Shown here: piece by piece, positions 19,257 through 27,864 of the stretch
Position numbering within the stretch: the stretch's first letter is position 1
How the letters are laid out: every line of letters starts with the position of its first letter
DNA from: Streptomyces rubellomurinus
Lineage (GTDB): Bacteria; Actinomycetota; Actinomycetes; Streptomycetales; Streptomycetaceae
Length of the DNA stretch: 64,000 bases
Reading direction: 5' to 3'
Assembly: GCF_000961885.1 (NCBI RefSeq)
Contig: NZ_JZKH01000006.1
Coordinates: 1-64,000, forward strand
The notes under the pieces: generated by a model
The model's input: only the letters and a program-made list of their open reading frames with translations
What the model was told of the DNA's origin: nothing
Database searches by the model: none
Position numbers and translations under genes: made by a program

Positions 19257-20480
19257 ATGAGCAGCACGTTCTCGCTGGACCCGGGCGCGGACCAGCTCGC
19301 CGTACGCGACTGGCTGCACGGCTTCGCCGCCGACGTGGTCCGCCCGGCCGCGGCCGAGTGGGACGAGCGCGAGGAGACCCCCTGGCCGATCATCCAGGAG
19401 GCCGCCAAACTGGGCGTCTACTCGCTGGAGTTCTACGCCCAGCAGTACTTCGACCCCTCCGGCGTCGGCATCCCGATCGCCATGGAGGAGCTGTTCTGGG
19501 GCGACGCGGGCATCGGCCTGGCCATCGTCGGCACCACATTGGGCGCCGTCGCGGTGCTCGCCAACGGCACCGACGAGCAGATCGGCACCTGGACCCCGCA
19601 GATGTTCGGCACGCCGGACGACGTCAAGCTGGGCGCCTTCTGCGCCTCCGAACCGGACGCGGGCTCCGACGTCGCCTCGATGCGCACCCGGGCGGTGTAC
19701 GACGGGGCCAAGGACGAGTGGGTGCTGAACGGCACCAAGACCTGGGTCACCAACGGCGGCATCGCCGACGTGCACGTGGTGGTCGCCTCCGTCGACCCGG
19801 AGCTGGGCGCGCGCGGGCACGCCTCCTTCGTGGTGCCGCCGGGCACCCCCGGGCTGAGCCAGGGCCAGAAGTTCAAGAAGCACGGCATCCGCGCCTCGCA
19901 CACCGCCGAGGTGGTGCTGGACGGCGTCCGGCTGCCCGGCAGCTGCCTGCTCGGCGGCAAGGAGAAGCTGGACGAGCGGCTGGCGCGGGCCCGCGAGGGC
20001 GTGCGCCGCAGCGGCCGCGGCAACGCGGCGATGGCCACCTTCGAGGCCTCCCGCCCGGCGGTCGGCGCGCAGGCGGTCGGCGTCGCCCGGGCCGCGTACG
20101 AGGTGGCGCTGGACTACGCGACCACCCGGGAGCAGTTCGGCCGGGCGATCATCGAGAACCAGGGCGTGGCCTTCCAGCTCGCCGACATGAAGACCCGGAT
20201 CGACGCGGCCCGGCTGCTGGTGTGGCGGGCGTCCTGGATGGCGGCCAACAACCAGCCGTTCACCGCCGCCGAGGGCTCGATGTCCAAGCTGTACGCGGGC
20301 GAGACTGCCAGGTTCGTCACCACCCAGGCGATGCAGCTCCTCGGCGGCAACGGCTTCACCCGGGAGTACCCGGTGGAGCGGATGCACCGGGACAGCGCGA
20401 TCTACACCGTGTTCGAGGGGACCAGCGAGATCCAGCGGCTGGTCATCGCCCGGGCGATCTCGGGGAAGCCGATCCGCTGA
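19257..20480 (+). CDS. Acyl-CoA dehydrogenase
   Basis: 407-aa FAD flavoenzyme of beta-oxidation. It has the FAD/substrate segments GAFCASEPDAGSDVAS and WVTNGG, the ATTREQFGRAI helix, LLGGNGFTREYPVER, and the catalytic base E387 in YTVFEGTSEIQ. Normal family length. ATG has GGAGG (19244-19248) 8 nt upstream. Paired with the divergent TetR gene. Chain-length preference is unknown. Confidence 0.94.
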   Translation: MSSTFSLDPGADQLAVRDWLHGFAADVVRPAAAEWDEREETPWPIIQEAAKLGVYSLEFYAQQYFDPSGVGIPIAMEELFWGDAGIGLAIVGTTLGAVAVLANGTDEQIGTWTPQMFGTPDDVKLGAFCASEPDAGSDVASMRTRAVYDGAKDEWVLNGTKTWVTNGGIADVHVVVASVDPELGARGHASFVVPPGTPGLSQGQKFKKHGIRASHTAEVVLDGVRLPGSCLLGGKEKLDERLARAREGVRRSGRGNAAMATFEASRPAVGAQAVGVARAAYEVALDYATTREQFGRAIIENQGVAFQLADMKTRIDAARLLVWRASWMAANNQPFTAAEGSMSKLYAGETARFVTTQAMQLLGGNGFTREYPVERMHRDSAIYTVFEGTSEIQRLVIARAISGKPIR

Positions 20481-20495
20481 ACGCCCCCGTGAGTG

Positions 20496-21113
20496 CTAGC
20501 GGGCCAGCCAGAAGGTGAGCCCGGCGGTGAGCGCGCCCACCGCCGCGCCGACGATCGTCTGCGCGGTGGTGTGGTCCCGCAGCACCACGCGGGACCAGCC
20601 GATCAGCGCGACGCCCGGGTAGAGCAGCAGCCACAGCGGGCCGAGCGCGATGCCCAGGCAGACCACCGCGCCGCCGGCGACGGCGGTGTGCACCGAGACC
20701 TTCCACCAGACGGTGATCACCAGGATCGGGATCAGCGAGGCGAACATCGCCGCCACCATCGCCGTCAGGTCGGCGGGGGCGTGGGCCAGGATCATCACCG
20801 TGAAGCTGACGGCGACCGAGCCCATGATGAACGGGATGACGGTCAGCCGGCGCTGCCGGTGGCCGACGTGGCGGTCCTCGAGGGTGCCCTTGCGGATGCC
20901 GCGCTGGATGAACAGGGTCGGAACGACGGCCGCGAACAGCGCGGCGAAGGCGGCCCAGGCCAGGCCCGCCCAGCCGTAGCGGACGGCGCCCATCAGCAGG
21001 CAGACCGCGATGATCACGTTCTTCGGCTCGACGCCGTCGGTGATCCGCCGGGCCCAGACCGTCCGGGGGGTGGCGGCGGTCCGGGACTCGGCCGTCGTGG
21101 GCTCGGTGGTCAT
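20496..21113 (-). CDS. PAP2-like integral membrane phosphatase family protein
   Basis: 205-aa membrane protein with about five or six hydrophobic helices. The C-terminal half has a PAP2-like arrangement: KVSVHTAVAGGAV (His), then GWSRVVLRDHTTAQTIVGAAVGA (Arg and His), as in lipid phosphatases. The first phosphatase motif (KxxxxxxRP) is not obvious, so activity is inferred. The ATG at 21113 starts the conserved part; the upstream frame runs through a repeat. Convergent with the acyl-CoA dehydrogenase gene, 15 bp between stops. Confidence 0.78.
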   Translation of the reverse strand: MTTEPTTAESRTAATPRTVWARRITDGVEPKNVIIAVCLLMGAVRYGWAGLAWAAFAALFAAVVPTLFIQRGIRKGTLEDRHVGHRQRRLTVIPFIMGSVAVSFTVMILAHAPADLTAMVAAMFASLIPILVITVWWKVSVHTAVAGGAVVCLGIALGPLWLLLYPGVALIGWSRVVLRDHTTAQTIVGAAVGALTAGLTFWLAR

Positions 21114-21179
21114 CGGCGGTGTGCTCCAGGCGGTGTGGATCGATCCTTGTCGGACGATCGTATTTTCCTGGGGCGGAGT

Positions 21180-21276
21180 TTCAGAATCGGCGGCGGCTCG
21201 GAGCCGCGGTCGGGCACCGCCGCGGCTCGGAGTCGGCGGTTCGGAGCCGCGGTCGGGCATCGGTGGCGGTTCAGAA
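21180..21276. repeat. GC-rich duplicated intergenic segment
   Basis: A 19-bp unit beginning TCGGAGCCGCGG is perfectly repeated at 21198-21216 and 21241-21259 (43 bp apart). The block is flanked by near-copies of TTCAGAA-CGG. It fills the gap between the PAP2-like gene and the enoyl-CoA hydratase stop. No other function is evident. Confidence 0.6.
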
Positions 21277-22089
21277 CCGGGGTGGGCGGCCCTCCAGGAA
21301 GGCGGCCAGGCCCTCGCGCACGTCGCCGTCCTCGCGGGAGCGGCGCTCCCACGGGGCCAGCGCCTCGGCCGCCCGCTCGGCCGGGACGGCGAGCGCGGCC
21401 TTCACCGCGCCGATGGTCTGCGTCGAGCGGGCGGTCAGCAGCCGGGCGAACTCCAGCGCGGCGGCGTCCAGTTCGGCGGCCGGCAGGACGCGTTCGGCCA
21501 GGCCCAGCGGCAGCGCGTCCCGGCCGCGCACCAACTCCCCGGAGAACAGCAGGTACTTGGCCCGGGCCGGGCCGATCAGCCGGGCCAACCGCAGGGTCGG
21601 CACCGCCGGGTAGACCACGCCGAGCTTGGCCGGGGTGATCCCCAGCCGGGCGTCCTCGGCGACGAACCGCAGGTCGCAGGCGACGGCCAACTGGCAGCCG
21701 CCGCCCACGCAGGCGCCGTGCACCACGGCGATCGTCGGGTGCGGGAAGGCGGCCAGCGCCTCCTCGGCGGCGACGTTGATCGCGTGGTAGGCGTCCGCGT
21801 GCTCCGGATCGCCGTACACGTCGGCGAGTTCGGTGATGTCCGCGCCCGCGCTGAAGGTGTTCCCGGCGCCGGTCAGCAGCAGGGCGCGCACGCCCTCGTG
21901 CGCGGCGAGCTGCTTCAGCACCTCGGGCAGCGCCCGCCAGATCGCCAGGGTCACCGCGTTGCGGCGGTGCGGGCGGGCGAACTCCAGCACCGCGACGCCG
22001 TCCGCGCCGACGTAGGCGTTCAGGCCCTCCGCCCGGGCGGGCACGGCGGAGCGGTCCCGTACGAGCAGCGGCTGGTCTGGCCGGTCCAT
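21271..22089 (-). CDS. Enoyl-CoA hydratase/isomerase family protein
   Basis: 272-aa crotonase-fold protein. Oxyanion-hole segments are AGNTFSAGADITELAD and VHGACVGGGCQLAVACDLRFV, followed by ARLGITPAKLGVVYP. The alpha-helical C-terminus (ARSTQTIGAVKAAL) is usual. Crotonases hydrate or isomerise enoyl-CoA esters, but the exact substrate varies. Position -1 to the nearest TetR gene (35 bp between) suggests a separate or downstream unit. Confidence 0.9.
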   Translation of the reverse strand: MDRPDQPLLVRDRSAVPARAEGLNAYVGADGVAVLEFARPHRRNAVTLAIWRALPEVLKQLAAHEGVRALLLTGAGNTFSAGADITELADVYGDPEHADAYHAINVAAEEALAAFPHPTIAVVHGACVGGGCQLAVACDLRFVAEDARLGITPAKLGVVYPAVPTLRLARLIGPARAKYLLFSGELVRGRDALPLGLAERVLPAAELDAAALEFARLLTARSTQTIGAVKAALAVPAERAAEALAPWERRSREDGDVREGLAAFLEGRPPRF

Positions 22090-22124
22090 GGCGCACCTCC
22101 GGAGGGTCGTGTGCGCCCACTCTC

Positions 22125-22850
22125 TCAGGCGGCGCCGGCGCCGTCCGACGCGGGTGCGGCCACGGCGGCGCAGTAGTCGCCGAGGCCGTGTTCGAGCAGG
22201 GCGAAGGCGCGGCGGGCCTCGTCGAGCGCGGCGGGCAGGGCGTCCGCGGCGCGCTCGCCGGCCAGCATCCGCCGGTGGTTCCCGGTGATCAGCGCCACCC
22301 GGGCGGACAGCAGCTGGGCGGTGGCGACGCGGGCGGTCAGCTCGTCGTGCGCCGGGTCCTGGGCGAGCAGTTCGGCGGCCAGCAGGGACGACGCGACGCG
22401 GTCGTAGCCGTGGGTGGCGCGCAGGGCGAGTGCCGGGGTGCGGTGGATCAGCCGGACCACGTCGAGCACGGTCCCGTCGTCGTTCAGCCCCGAGGCCGGG
22501 TCGAAGCGCTCCAGCGCGGCCGTGAAGTGCTCGCGCAGCGCGACCACCGCCGAGGTGCCCGGCGCGCGCTCGCGCACCACCCGGGCCGGCTCGTCGAGGT
22601 GCTGCTCCATCGGGCCCATGACCAGGTCTTCCTTGCTGGGGAAGTAGTTGAAGACGGTCATCTTGGACACCTCGGCGGCGGCCGCGATCTCGGCGACCGA
22701 GACCTGGTCGAAGTCCCGCTCGGTGAACAGCCGGATGGCGGTGCGGAAGATCCGCAGGCCGGTCTGGATCTTCTTGCGCTCACGCAGCGGGAGCGCGTCG
22801 AGGTCGGGGATGCGGTCGGGGCCGAGGTCCAGTCCGGATTGCTTCGCCAT
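22125..22850 (-). CDS. TetR family repressor of adjacent MFS pump
   Basis: 241-aa TetR protein with HTH RTAIRLFTERDFDQVSVAEIAAAAEVSKMTVFNYFPSKEDL split over residues 37-77. The C-terminal ligand domain is rich in Ala/Leu helices. On the minus strand TACAGT (22857-22862) lies 6 nt before the ATG, so the transcript is leaderless. Two 25-bp direct repeats lie directly upstream, in the space shared with the divergent MFS gene. It therefore likely represses both, released by a drug. Confidence 0.9.
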   Translation of the reverse strand: MAKQSGLDLGPDRIPDLDALPLRERKKIQTGLRIFRTAIRLFTERDFDQVSVAEIAAAAEVSKMTVFNYFPSKEDLVMGPMEQHLDEPARVVRERAPGTSAVVALREHFTAALERFDPASGLNDDGTVLDVVRLIHRTPALALRATHGYDRVASSLLAAELLAQDPAHDELTARVATAQLLSARVALITGNHRRMLAGERAADALPAALDEARRAFALLEHGLGDYCAAVAAPASDGAGAA

Positions 22851-22865
22851 GCCGGGACTGTACCA

Positions 22866-22924
22866 GGCTCAAAGGTTGACCGGGAAGAAGCATGTGCTCG
22901 GCTCAAAGATTGGTCGGGAAGAAG
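22866..22924. promoter_or_regulatory. Two 25-bp direct repeats, operator of TetR/MFS pair
   Basis: Copies at 22866-22890 and 22900-22924 start with GGCTCAAAG and end with CGGGAAGAAG; 22 of 25 bases agree. They are 34 bp apart (about three helical turns). The first copy covers the -35 area of the leaderless TetR gene; the second ends 2 bp before the inferred -35 of the MFS gene. Confidence 0.75.
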
Positions 22925-22926
22925 AG

Positions 22927-22956
22927 TTGACCCGGTCCAAAAAGGCGTGCCATGGT
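22927..22956 (+). promoter_or_regulatory. Probable promoter of MFS gene
   Basis: TTGACC (22927-22932), 18-bp spacer, CATGGT (22951-22956). The second operator repeat ends just upstream of the -35 box. Confidence 0.45.
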
Positions 22957-23018
22957 GAGGACGTGCCGCCGGCCGCTCCGGCCCGGCGCGAACTCCACCG
23001 ACCATGGGGGGACTTGAG

Positions 23019-24587
23019 ATGACGACCGCCGTCCTCGGACAGCCCGGCGCGACCGAGCTGATGACACCCGTCCGGCGCAGGCTGGGCATGCTGCTCTGCC
23101 TGATCACGATCGTGCTGGCGGTGCTGGACATGAACATCGTGTCGGCGGCCACCGTGCCGATCGTCCGCGACCTCGACCCCGTTCACGGCGTCGACCGGCT
23201 GCCCTGGCTGATCAGCGCGTTCGCCCTCGCCGCCACCGCGCTGCTGCCGCTCTACGGCAAGCTCTGCGACATGTACGGCGCCAAGCGCGTGCTGATGGGC
23301 GCGGTCGCCACCTTCCTGCTCGGCTCCGGGCTCTGCGGGGCGGCGCAGTCGATGGAGCAGCTGATCGCCTTCCGTGCTCTGCAGGGCATCGGCGGCGGCG
23401 GGCTGATGAGCGTCACCATGGTCGTCATCGCCCAGTTCAAGGGGCCCGGCCCCGGCAGCAAGGGCAAGGGCAGCGCGATGGGCGGGATCATCGCCGGCAT
23501 CGGCATGGCGGTCGGCCCGCTGGTCGGCGCGCTGCTCACCGACCACCTCAGCTGGCGCTGGATCTTCTACGTCAACCTGCCGCTCGGCGTGCTGGTGCTG
23601 GTCGGCGTCGCCCTGGTGATCAAGCTGCCGACGGCGGCCGGCCGCGGCGGCCTGGACTTCCTCGGCGCGGCCCTGGCCGCCGCCTTCGCGGTCGGCCTGC
23701 TGCTGGTCACCGAGTGGGGCGGCAAGGACTACGGCTGGACGTCGCCGGTGATCCTCGGGCTGGCCGCCGGCACGCTGGCCCTGTTCGGCCTCTTCCTCTG
23801 GCGCCAGGCCGTCGCCGCCCAGCCGGTGCTGCCGCTGTCGCTGTTCCGGATCCCCGCGGTGCGGCTGGGCTTCGCGATCCAGGGCCTGACCGGGATGGGC
23901 ATGATCGGCTCGATCGTCCAGGTGATGCTCTACCTGCAGGTCGCCCGCGGCGTCGCCCCGACCACGGCCAGCCTGTACCTGATCCCGATGGCGGTCGGGA
24001 TGACCGTCTCCGGCCTGCTGGTCGGCAAGCTGCTCGCCCGGGGCCACTCGCTGGGGGTCTTCCTGCTGGCCGGCGCGGCCTGCGCGGCGCTCGCCATGCT
24101 GCTGCTCGGCCTCAGCGGGCCGGACACCCCGCTGGTCGCGGTGCTCGCCGAACTCGCCCTGCTGGGCGCCGGGTTGGGCCAGCTGATCGGCCAGCTGATC
24201 ACGGTGGTGCAGGACGCCGCGCCCCAGCACCAGTTGGGCGTCGCGACCACCGGCATCCGGTTCTTCCAGAACCTCGGCAACGCGCTCGGCGCGGCGCTGT
24301 TCGGCAGCGTGCTGGCCCGGGTCTTCGCGGCCGGTGAACCGGGGCTGCCGCTCGGCGCGGTGCGCACCCTCACCGGGGAGGCGCACGAGCACGCGGTGCG
24401 CAGCTTCACCGAGGCGGTGGACACGGTGTTCCTGGCCGCGGGCGGGGTGCTGGTGCTGGTGGTGCTGCTGGTGTGGCGGCTGCGGGCGGTCGGCGGCGCG
24501 CTGCTGGACGGGGACGGGCCCGTGGCGAGCGCGGAACCGGCGGCGGCGGTGCGGCCGGCGCCGGCGGTCGGCGCGCGGGCGGCCTGA
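23019..24587 (+). CDS. MFS drug exporter, DHA2 family (14 helices)
   Basis: 522-aa proton-coupled exporter of the EmrB/QacA family. About 14 hydrophobic helices. Motif A is GKLCDMYGAKRVLMG, motif B IAFRALQGIGGGG and the antiporter motif C GGIIAGIGMAVGPLVGALL, followed by the DHA2-typical SWRWIFYVNLPLG. ATG 23019 has a GGGGGGA site; ATG 23004 is possible. Controlled by the divergent TetR gene. A 21-bp terminator stem follows. Substrate unknown, probably a hydrophobic antibiotic or dye. Confidence 0.94.
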   Translation: MTTAVLGQPGATELMTPVRRRLGMLLCLITIVLAVLDMNIVSAATVPIVRDLDPVHGVDRLPWLISAFALAATALLPLYGKLCDMYGAKRVLMGAVATFLLGSGLCGAAQSMEQLIAFRALQGIGGGGLMSVTMVVIAQFKGPGPGSKGKGSAMGGIIAGIGMAVGPLVGALLTDHLSWRWIFYVNLPLGVLVLVGVALVIKLPTAAGRGGLDFLGAALAAAFAVGLLLVTEWGGKDYGWTSPVILGLAAGTLALFGLFLWRQAVAAQPVLPLSLFRIPAVRLGFAIQGLTGMGMIGSIVQVMLYLQVARGVAPTTASLYLIPMAVGMTVSGLLVGKLLARGHSLGVFLLAGAACAALAMLLLGLSGPDTPLVAVLAELALLGAGLGQLIGQLITVVQDAAPQHQLGVATTGIRFFQNLGNALGAALFGSVLARVFAAGEPGLPLGAVRTLTGEAHEHAVRSFTEAVDTVFLAAGGVLVLVVLLVWRLRAVGGALLDGDGPVASAEPAAAVRPAPAVGARAA

Positions 24588-24616
24588 GCGGCCGCCGGGG
24601 GAGAGGGCGGTGGAGC

Positions 24617-24665
24617 GTGCGGCGGGGCCCGGTGGACGGGGAAGGTCCACCGGGCCCCGCCGCAC
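24617..24665. terminator. Bidirectional terminator between MFS and GNAT genes
   Basis: Perfect 21-bp stem (24617-24637 with 24645-24665), loop GGGGAAG. It lies 30 bp after the MFS stop and 4 bp before the convergent GNAT stop. Confidence 0.85.
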
Positions 24666-24669
24666 CTGC

Positions 24670-25227
24670 TCAGTCCCGGGCGGTGGCGGCGGCCCACTCG
24701 GGGGCGAGGATCCCCCAGACCTCCTTGTCGTGGCGCACCCCGTTGTGCAGGAACCACTCGCGCAGCACGCCGTCCCGGGTCATGCCGACCCGCTCGGCGA
24801 CGGCCCGGCTGCGGGCGTTGGCGGCCGAGCACCACCACTCGGCCCGGTGCAGGCCGCGGGTGGTGAAGGCGTAGTCCAGCAGCAGGCGGACGGCGGCGGT
24901 GACCAGCCCGCCGCCCTCCCCGGCCGGCTCGGTCCAGGCGCCGATCTCACAGGTGCCGCTCTTGGCGTCGAAGTGCACGAACATCACGCCGCCGACCAGC
25001 GTGCCGTCCCGCCAGATGCCGTAGATCCGGCCGGAGTCGGAGTTCTGCCGGTCCGCGTAGCGCTGCAGGGTGGAGCGGGCCGACTCCAGGTCGGTGGAGA
25101 AGCTCGCCCACGGGATCCACGGGTCGATGTGGGCGCGGCCGCGCTCGATGTGGGCGAGGAACTCGGGGGCCTGCCACGGCTCCAGGGGGCGCAGTTCGGC
25201 GTTCTCGGCGAGCGGTACGGCAAACAC
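24670..25227 (-). CDS. GNAT acetyltransferase, RimJ/RimL type
   Basis: 185-aa acetyltransferase. N-terminal ELRPLEPWQAPEFLAHIERGR and DPWIPW are typical of the RimJ/RimL branch that acetylates protein N-termini or small amines. IGAWTEPAGEGGGLVTAAVRLLLDYAF is broken by the acetyl-CoA loop, and AEWWCSAANARSRAVAERVGM follows. The frame opens at 25305, but GTG 25227 has GGAGAGG 8 nt upstream and keeps the TetR operator in the intergenic space. Divergent from the TetR gene. Confidence 0.88.
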   Translation of the reverse strand: MFAVPLAENAELRPLEPWQAPEFLAHIERGRAHIDPWIPWASFSTDLESARSTLQRYADRQNSDSGRIYGIWRDGTLVGGVMFVHFDAKSGTCEIGAWTEPAGEGGGLVTAAVRLLLDYAFTTRGLHRAEWWCSAANARSRAVAERVGMTRDGVLREWFLHNGVRHDKEVWGILAPEWAAATARD

Positions 25228-25306
25228 GGGCGGGGCCTCTCCGGTGGGGCGGAACGGTCGGGGGAGCCATCCGGCGGTCGGGGACCGCGCGGTGCTCGGA
25301 ACCATT

Positions 25307-25326
25307 CATAACAAACGTTTGGTATG
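25307..25326. promoter_or_regulatory. TetR operator, near-perfect 20-bp palindrome
   Basis: CATAACAAAC/GTTTGGTATG, 9 of 10 positions symmetrical, immediately upstream of the TACGAT -10 box of the leaderless TetR gene. Strikingly AT-rich for the region. Fits autoregulation and control of the divergent GNAT gene. Confidence 0.7.
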
Positions 25327-25339
25327 TACGATAGCCCCC

Positions 25340-25951
25340 ATGACGCCAGCCCGTGGAGACCATGACGCCCGCCGCTCGGAAGTCTCCGAGGGGGTGTGGC
25401 GGGTGCTGTCCACCCGGGGCTTCGAAGGCCTCACGCTGCGCGCCGTGGCCGCCGAACTCGGGGCCTCCACCGGGCTGCTGACGCACTACTTCCCGAACAA
25501 GAAGGCCCTGCTCAGCCACGCGCTGGAGGAGCTGGACCGCCGCTCGGCCACCCGGCCCCGGCGCGCCGCCCCGGCGGACGGCAGCCCCCCGCCGCCGGCC
25601 GGCCTGGCCCGGCTGCGCGCGGCGCTGCTGGACGTGCTGCCGCTGGACGGCGCCGCCGTGGCCGGCAACCGGATCTGGGTCGGCTCCTGGGACGTCGCGC
25701 TGGCCGACCCGGACCTCGCGCTGGCGCACGCGGGCCGCTACGGGCGCTCGCGGGAGGCGCTGACGGCGCACGTGGTGGAGGCCCAGCGGCTCGGCGAGCT
25801 CCCGGCGGACGCCGATCCCGCGGACCTCGCCGCCGGGGCGCAGGCCTTCGCGCTCGGCCTGGTCGTGCAGGCACTGTTCGCGCCCGGGGAGTTCCCGGCC
25901 GAGCGGCAGGTCGCGCTGCTGGACGGGCACCTGGCGACGCTGGCCCGCTGA
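25340..25951 (+). CDS. TetR family transcriptional regulator
   Basis: 203-aa regulator with HTH RGFEGLTLRAVAAELGAS-TGLLTHYFPNKKALL (residues 27-60), close to the BetI-like group. The ligand domain follows. TACGAT (25327-25332) lies 7 nt before the ATG with no ribosome site, so it is leaderless. A 20-bp palindrome overlaps its -35 region. Its nearest partner is the divergent GNAT gene. No effector can be inferred. Confidence 0.88.
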   Translation: MTPARGDHDARRSEVSEGVWRVLSTRGFEGLTLRAVAAELGASTGLLTHYFPNKKALLSHALEELDRRSATRPRRAAPADGSPPPPAGLARLRAALLDVLPLDGAAVAGNRIWVGSWDVALADPDLALAHAGRYGRSREALTAHVVEAQRLGELPADADPADLAAGAQAFALGLVVQALFAPGEFPAERQVALLDGHLATLAR

Positions 25952-26144
25952 CCGGTTCCCGGGCGGTGCGGCCGGGCCGCTCTCACGACGGAATCGATAC
26001 GCACAGTGACGATTCGGGTGCGCCGGGCGCACGGCCGACGCATGGTCGGAGGGTGCTGAAGCGATTGGTCCGGGAGATGACCGGGAGAGCCGAATTGGCT
26101 ACGGAGAGTATCCATCCGCGGGGCTACCTGCGGGAATTCTCGGG

Positions 26145-26220
26145 TGGCGCCCCCAGCAGGATTCGAACCTGCGACCTACCGCTTAGAAGGCGGGTGCTCT
26201 ATCCGCTGAGCTATGGGGGC
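26145..26220 (-). tRNA. tRNA-Arg (anticodon TCT)
   Basis: On the minus strand a complete cloverleaf: acceptor GCCCCCA/TGGGGGC, D arm AGCTCAGCGGATAGAGC, anticodon stem-loop with CTTCTAA (TCT), T arm with GGTTCGAATCC, and an encoded 3' CCA (26145-26147). It reads AGA, a very rare codon in such GC-rich genomes. Confidence 0.96.
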
Positions 26221-26221
26221 G

Positions 26222-26879
26222 GGACGGATCGCGCCGGGTGGGCGTGACCGTGGCCGGGTTCGGATGGCGAGCGCTGGTGCGCGCGCGTCCGGCCCCGTGC
26301 CTGAGGGGTGTGGGGGTGGGGGTTGGTGGGCCCTCGCCCTGTCGGGGACAGGATAAGGGTGTCCAGTTGCCGGGCCGGGTGTGACAGCACCGCCGTTGGT
26401 GTGTCGGTTCGGTGGAGCGGTCCGATAATCGCAGGTGAAGGCCGTGCGTGCAGCGGTCTGGCGATGTTCCGGGCCGGACGTTGTGCAGTCGTTACGGGGC
26501 TGCCGCCCCACCCGTTATGGATTCGACACGGAGAATGCGTCGCCACCGGTGCGGGTGGGGGGTCGTATTCGGGTTGCCGCGGTCGATTGACGTGCGCGGA
26601 CGGCCGTTCGGGGGCGTTCCCGGGCACGTTCCGGGAGGCGCCGGCCGGGTCGCGGAGCAGGTGGTTTGTTGTCATGGCCGCGAGGAGTCGGGGGTCCGGG
26701 CGGCGGCCAAAGGCTGAAATTCACCCCTGCGAGTGACAGTGACTATCGGAATGTGCCGAGTGGCCTACGAGTTGTCCACAGGATTTCGGAAGTCCATCGC
26801 CGGAATTCCCCCCGCGACGCACTCTCCTCTCGCACCGCTCGATTCCGTACGGTGCATCGGCGAGAACGGAGAGTGCGCT
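26222..26879. other. Long intergenic region before the SSB gene
   Basis: About 660 bp without a supportable gene. The frames that stay open have no start context or recognisable motifs. GC content and codon-position bias fall below the neighbours, especially at 26390-26560 and 26710-26830, which may hold the SSB promoter. I see no hairpin terminator, repeat or tRNA remnant. It lies on the 5' side of tRNA-Arg, so it is not a classic attB. Confidence 0.4.
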
Positions 26880-27554
26880 GTGAACGAGACGCATGTGACG
26901 CTGCTCGGCAATGTCGCGAGCGAAGTGAGCTACGGGGAAACCGGCAGTGGCGTGCCGATGGCCAGTTTCCGGCTCGGCTGCACCGAGCGGCGGTACGACC
27001 GGGAGCGCGAGTGCTGGGTCGACGGCGAGACGCAGTGGCTCACAGTGACGGCCTGGCGGGCGCTCGCGGTGAACCTGATCGGCTCGCTGTCGCGGGGGGA
27101 TCCGGTGCTGGTGAGTGGCCGGCTGAAGGTGCGGGAGTGGACGCAGGGTGAGGTGCGGCGCAGTCGGGCGGAGATCGACGCCCGGTCGGTCGGACACGAC
27201 CTCACCCGCGGTACCGCGGCCTTCCGTTGGGCGGTCGGGGTGCGCGGGCATCCGCCGGGCGCGCTCGCGCCGGGCGGGGCGGCCGGATCGGGGGCCGGTG
27301 GCGAAGCGGTGCCCGGGTGGATCGTGAACGCCCTGGAGGGCCGCAGGGGCGCGGCGGCGGCGCCGTCGACGGGTGCGGCGGGGGCCGAACCGGCGGTGCC
27401 GGCAGGGTCGGTGGCGGCATCCGTGACGGCGGCAGGGGCGGCATCCGCGGCGGCGTCGGGGGTGGCGTCCGGGGCGGCCGGGAAGCCGGCGGCGGAGCCC
27501 GGCGCGGTGTCCGAGAGGGAGCGGGGAGGTGGGGCGGAAGGGAGGCGGAGCTGA
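26880..27554 (+). CDS. ssbB: Single-stranded DNA-binding protein paralogue (SsbB-like)
   Basis: 224-aa OB-fold protein that binds single-stranded DNA. The core (about residues 1-110) contains VTLLGNVASE, ASFRLGCTERR, DGETQWLTVTAWR and VLVSGRLKVREW. The long tail is low-complexity Ala/Gly and lacks the acidic DDDIPF tip of housekeeping SSB, as in the second SSB of Streptomyces. GTG 26880 with GGAG about 8 nt upstream is preferred over the earlier in-frame start at 26733. Such paralogues act in sporulation-linked segregation or DNA uptake; inferred only. Confidence 0.88.
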   Translation: MNETHVTLLGNVASEVSYGETGSGVPMASFRLGCTERRYDRERECWVDGETQWLTVTAWRALAVNLIGSLSRGDPVLVSGRLKVREWTQGEVRRSRAEIDARSVGHDLTRGTAAFRWAVGVRGHPPGALAPGGAAGSGAGGEAVPGWIVNALEGRRGAAAAPSTGAAGAEPAVPAGSVAASVTAAGAASAAASGVASGAAGKPAAEPGAVSERERGGGAEGRRS

Positions 27555-27864
27555 CGGGTCGACGACCCGCCCTGTCGACAAATATGTTGATCGAGAAGGC
27601 CATTGCGTCCGCACGCGCATTCCGGACCGATCAAGGAAAGCGGTGCCGAGTTTCTGGCATGGTGTCAGCTTGTGTGGATTCTGGGGGGATTGATAACGAT
27701 CCAGATACGGAATCGTCCGGATTTCGCATGGGGGTTTCGGGGCCTCTGAGGCTCAATAGGATTCGTCTGGTTTCAAACCCCGCGACAGCGCCACAGGGGG
27801 CGCGTGCGGCATGGAAAGTCGGCGGGCCGCCCCTCGGGCCGAGCCCGTCCCGGAGGGATTCCTG
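27555..27864. other. Promoter-bearing intergenic region before TQXA surface protein
   Basis: 310 bp with GC content clearly lower than its neighbours and no gene. Two GTCGAC palindromes (27557-27562 and 27573-27578) flank a short spacer just after the SSB stop. The segment 27680-27790 is the likely promoter area for the surface protein, but no clear -35/-10 pair stands out. Confidence 0.35.

Noticed and set aside
26145..26220. tRNA-Arg as attachment site of an integrated element
   Set aside because: No integrase gene, no repeat of the tRNA 3' end and no excision genes nearby.
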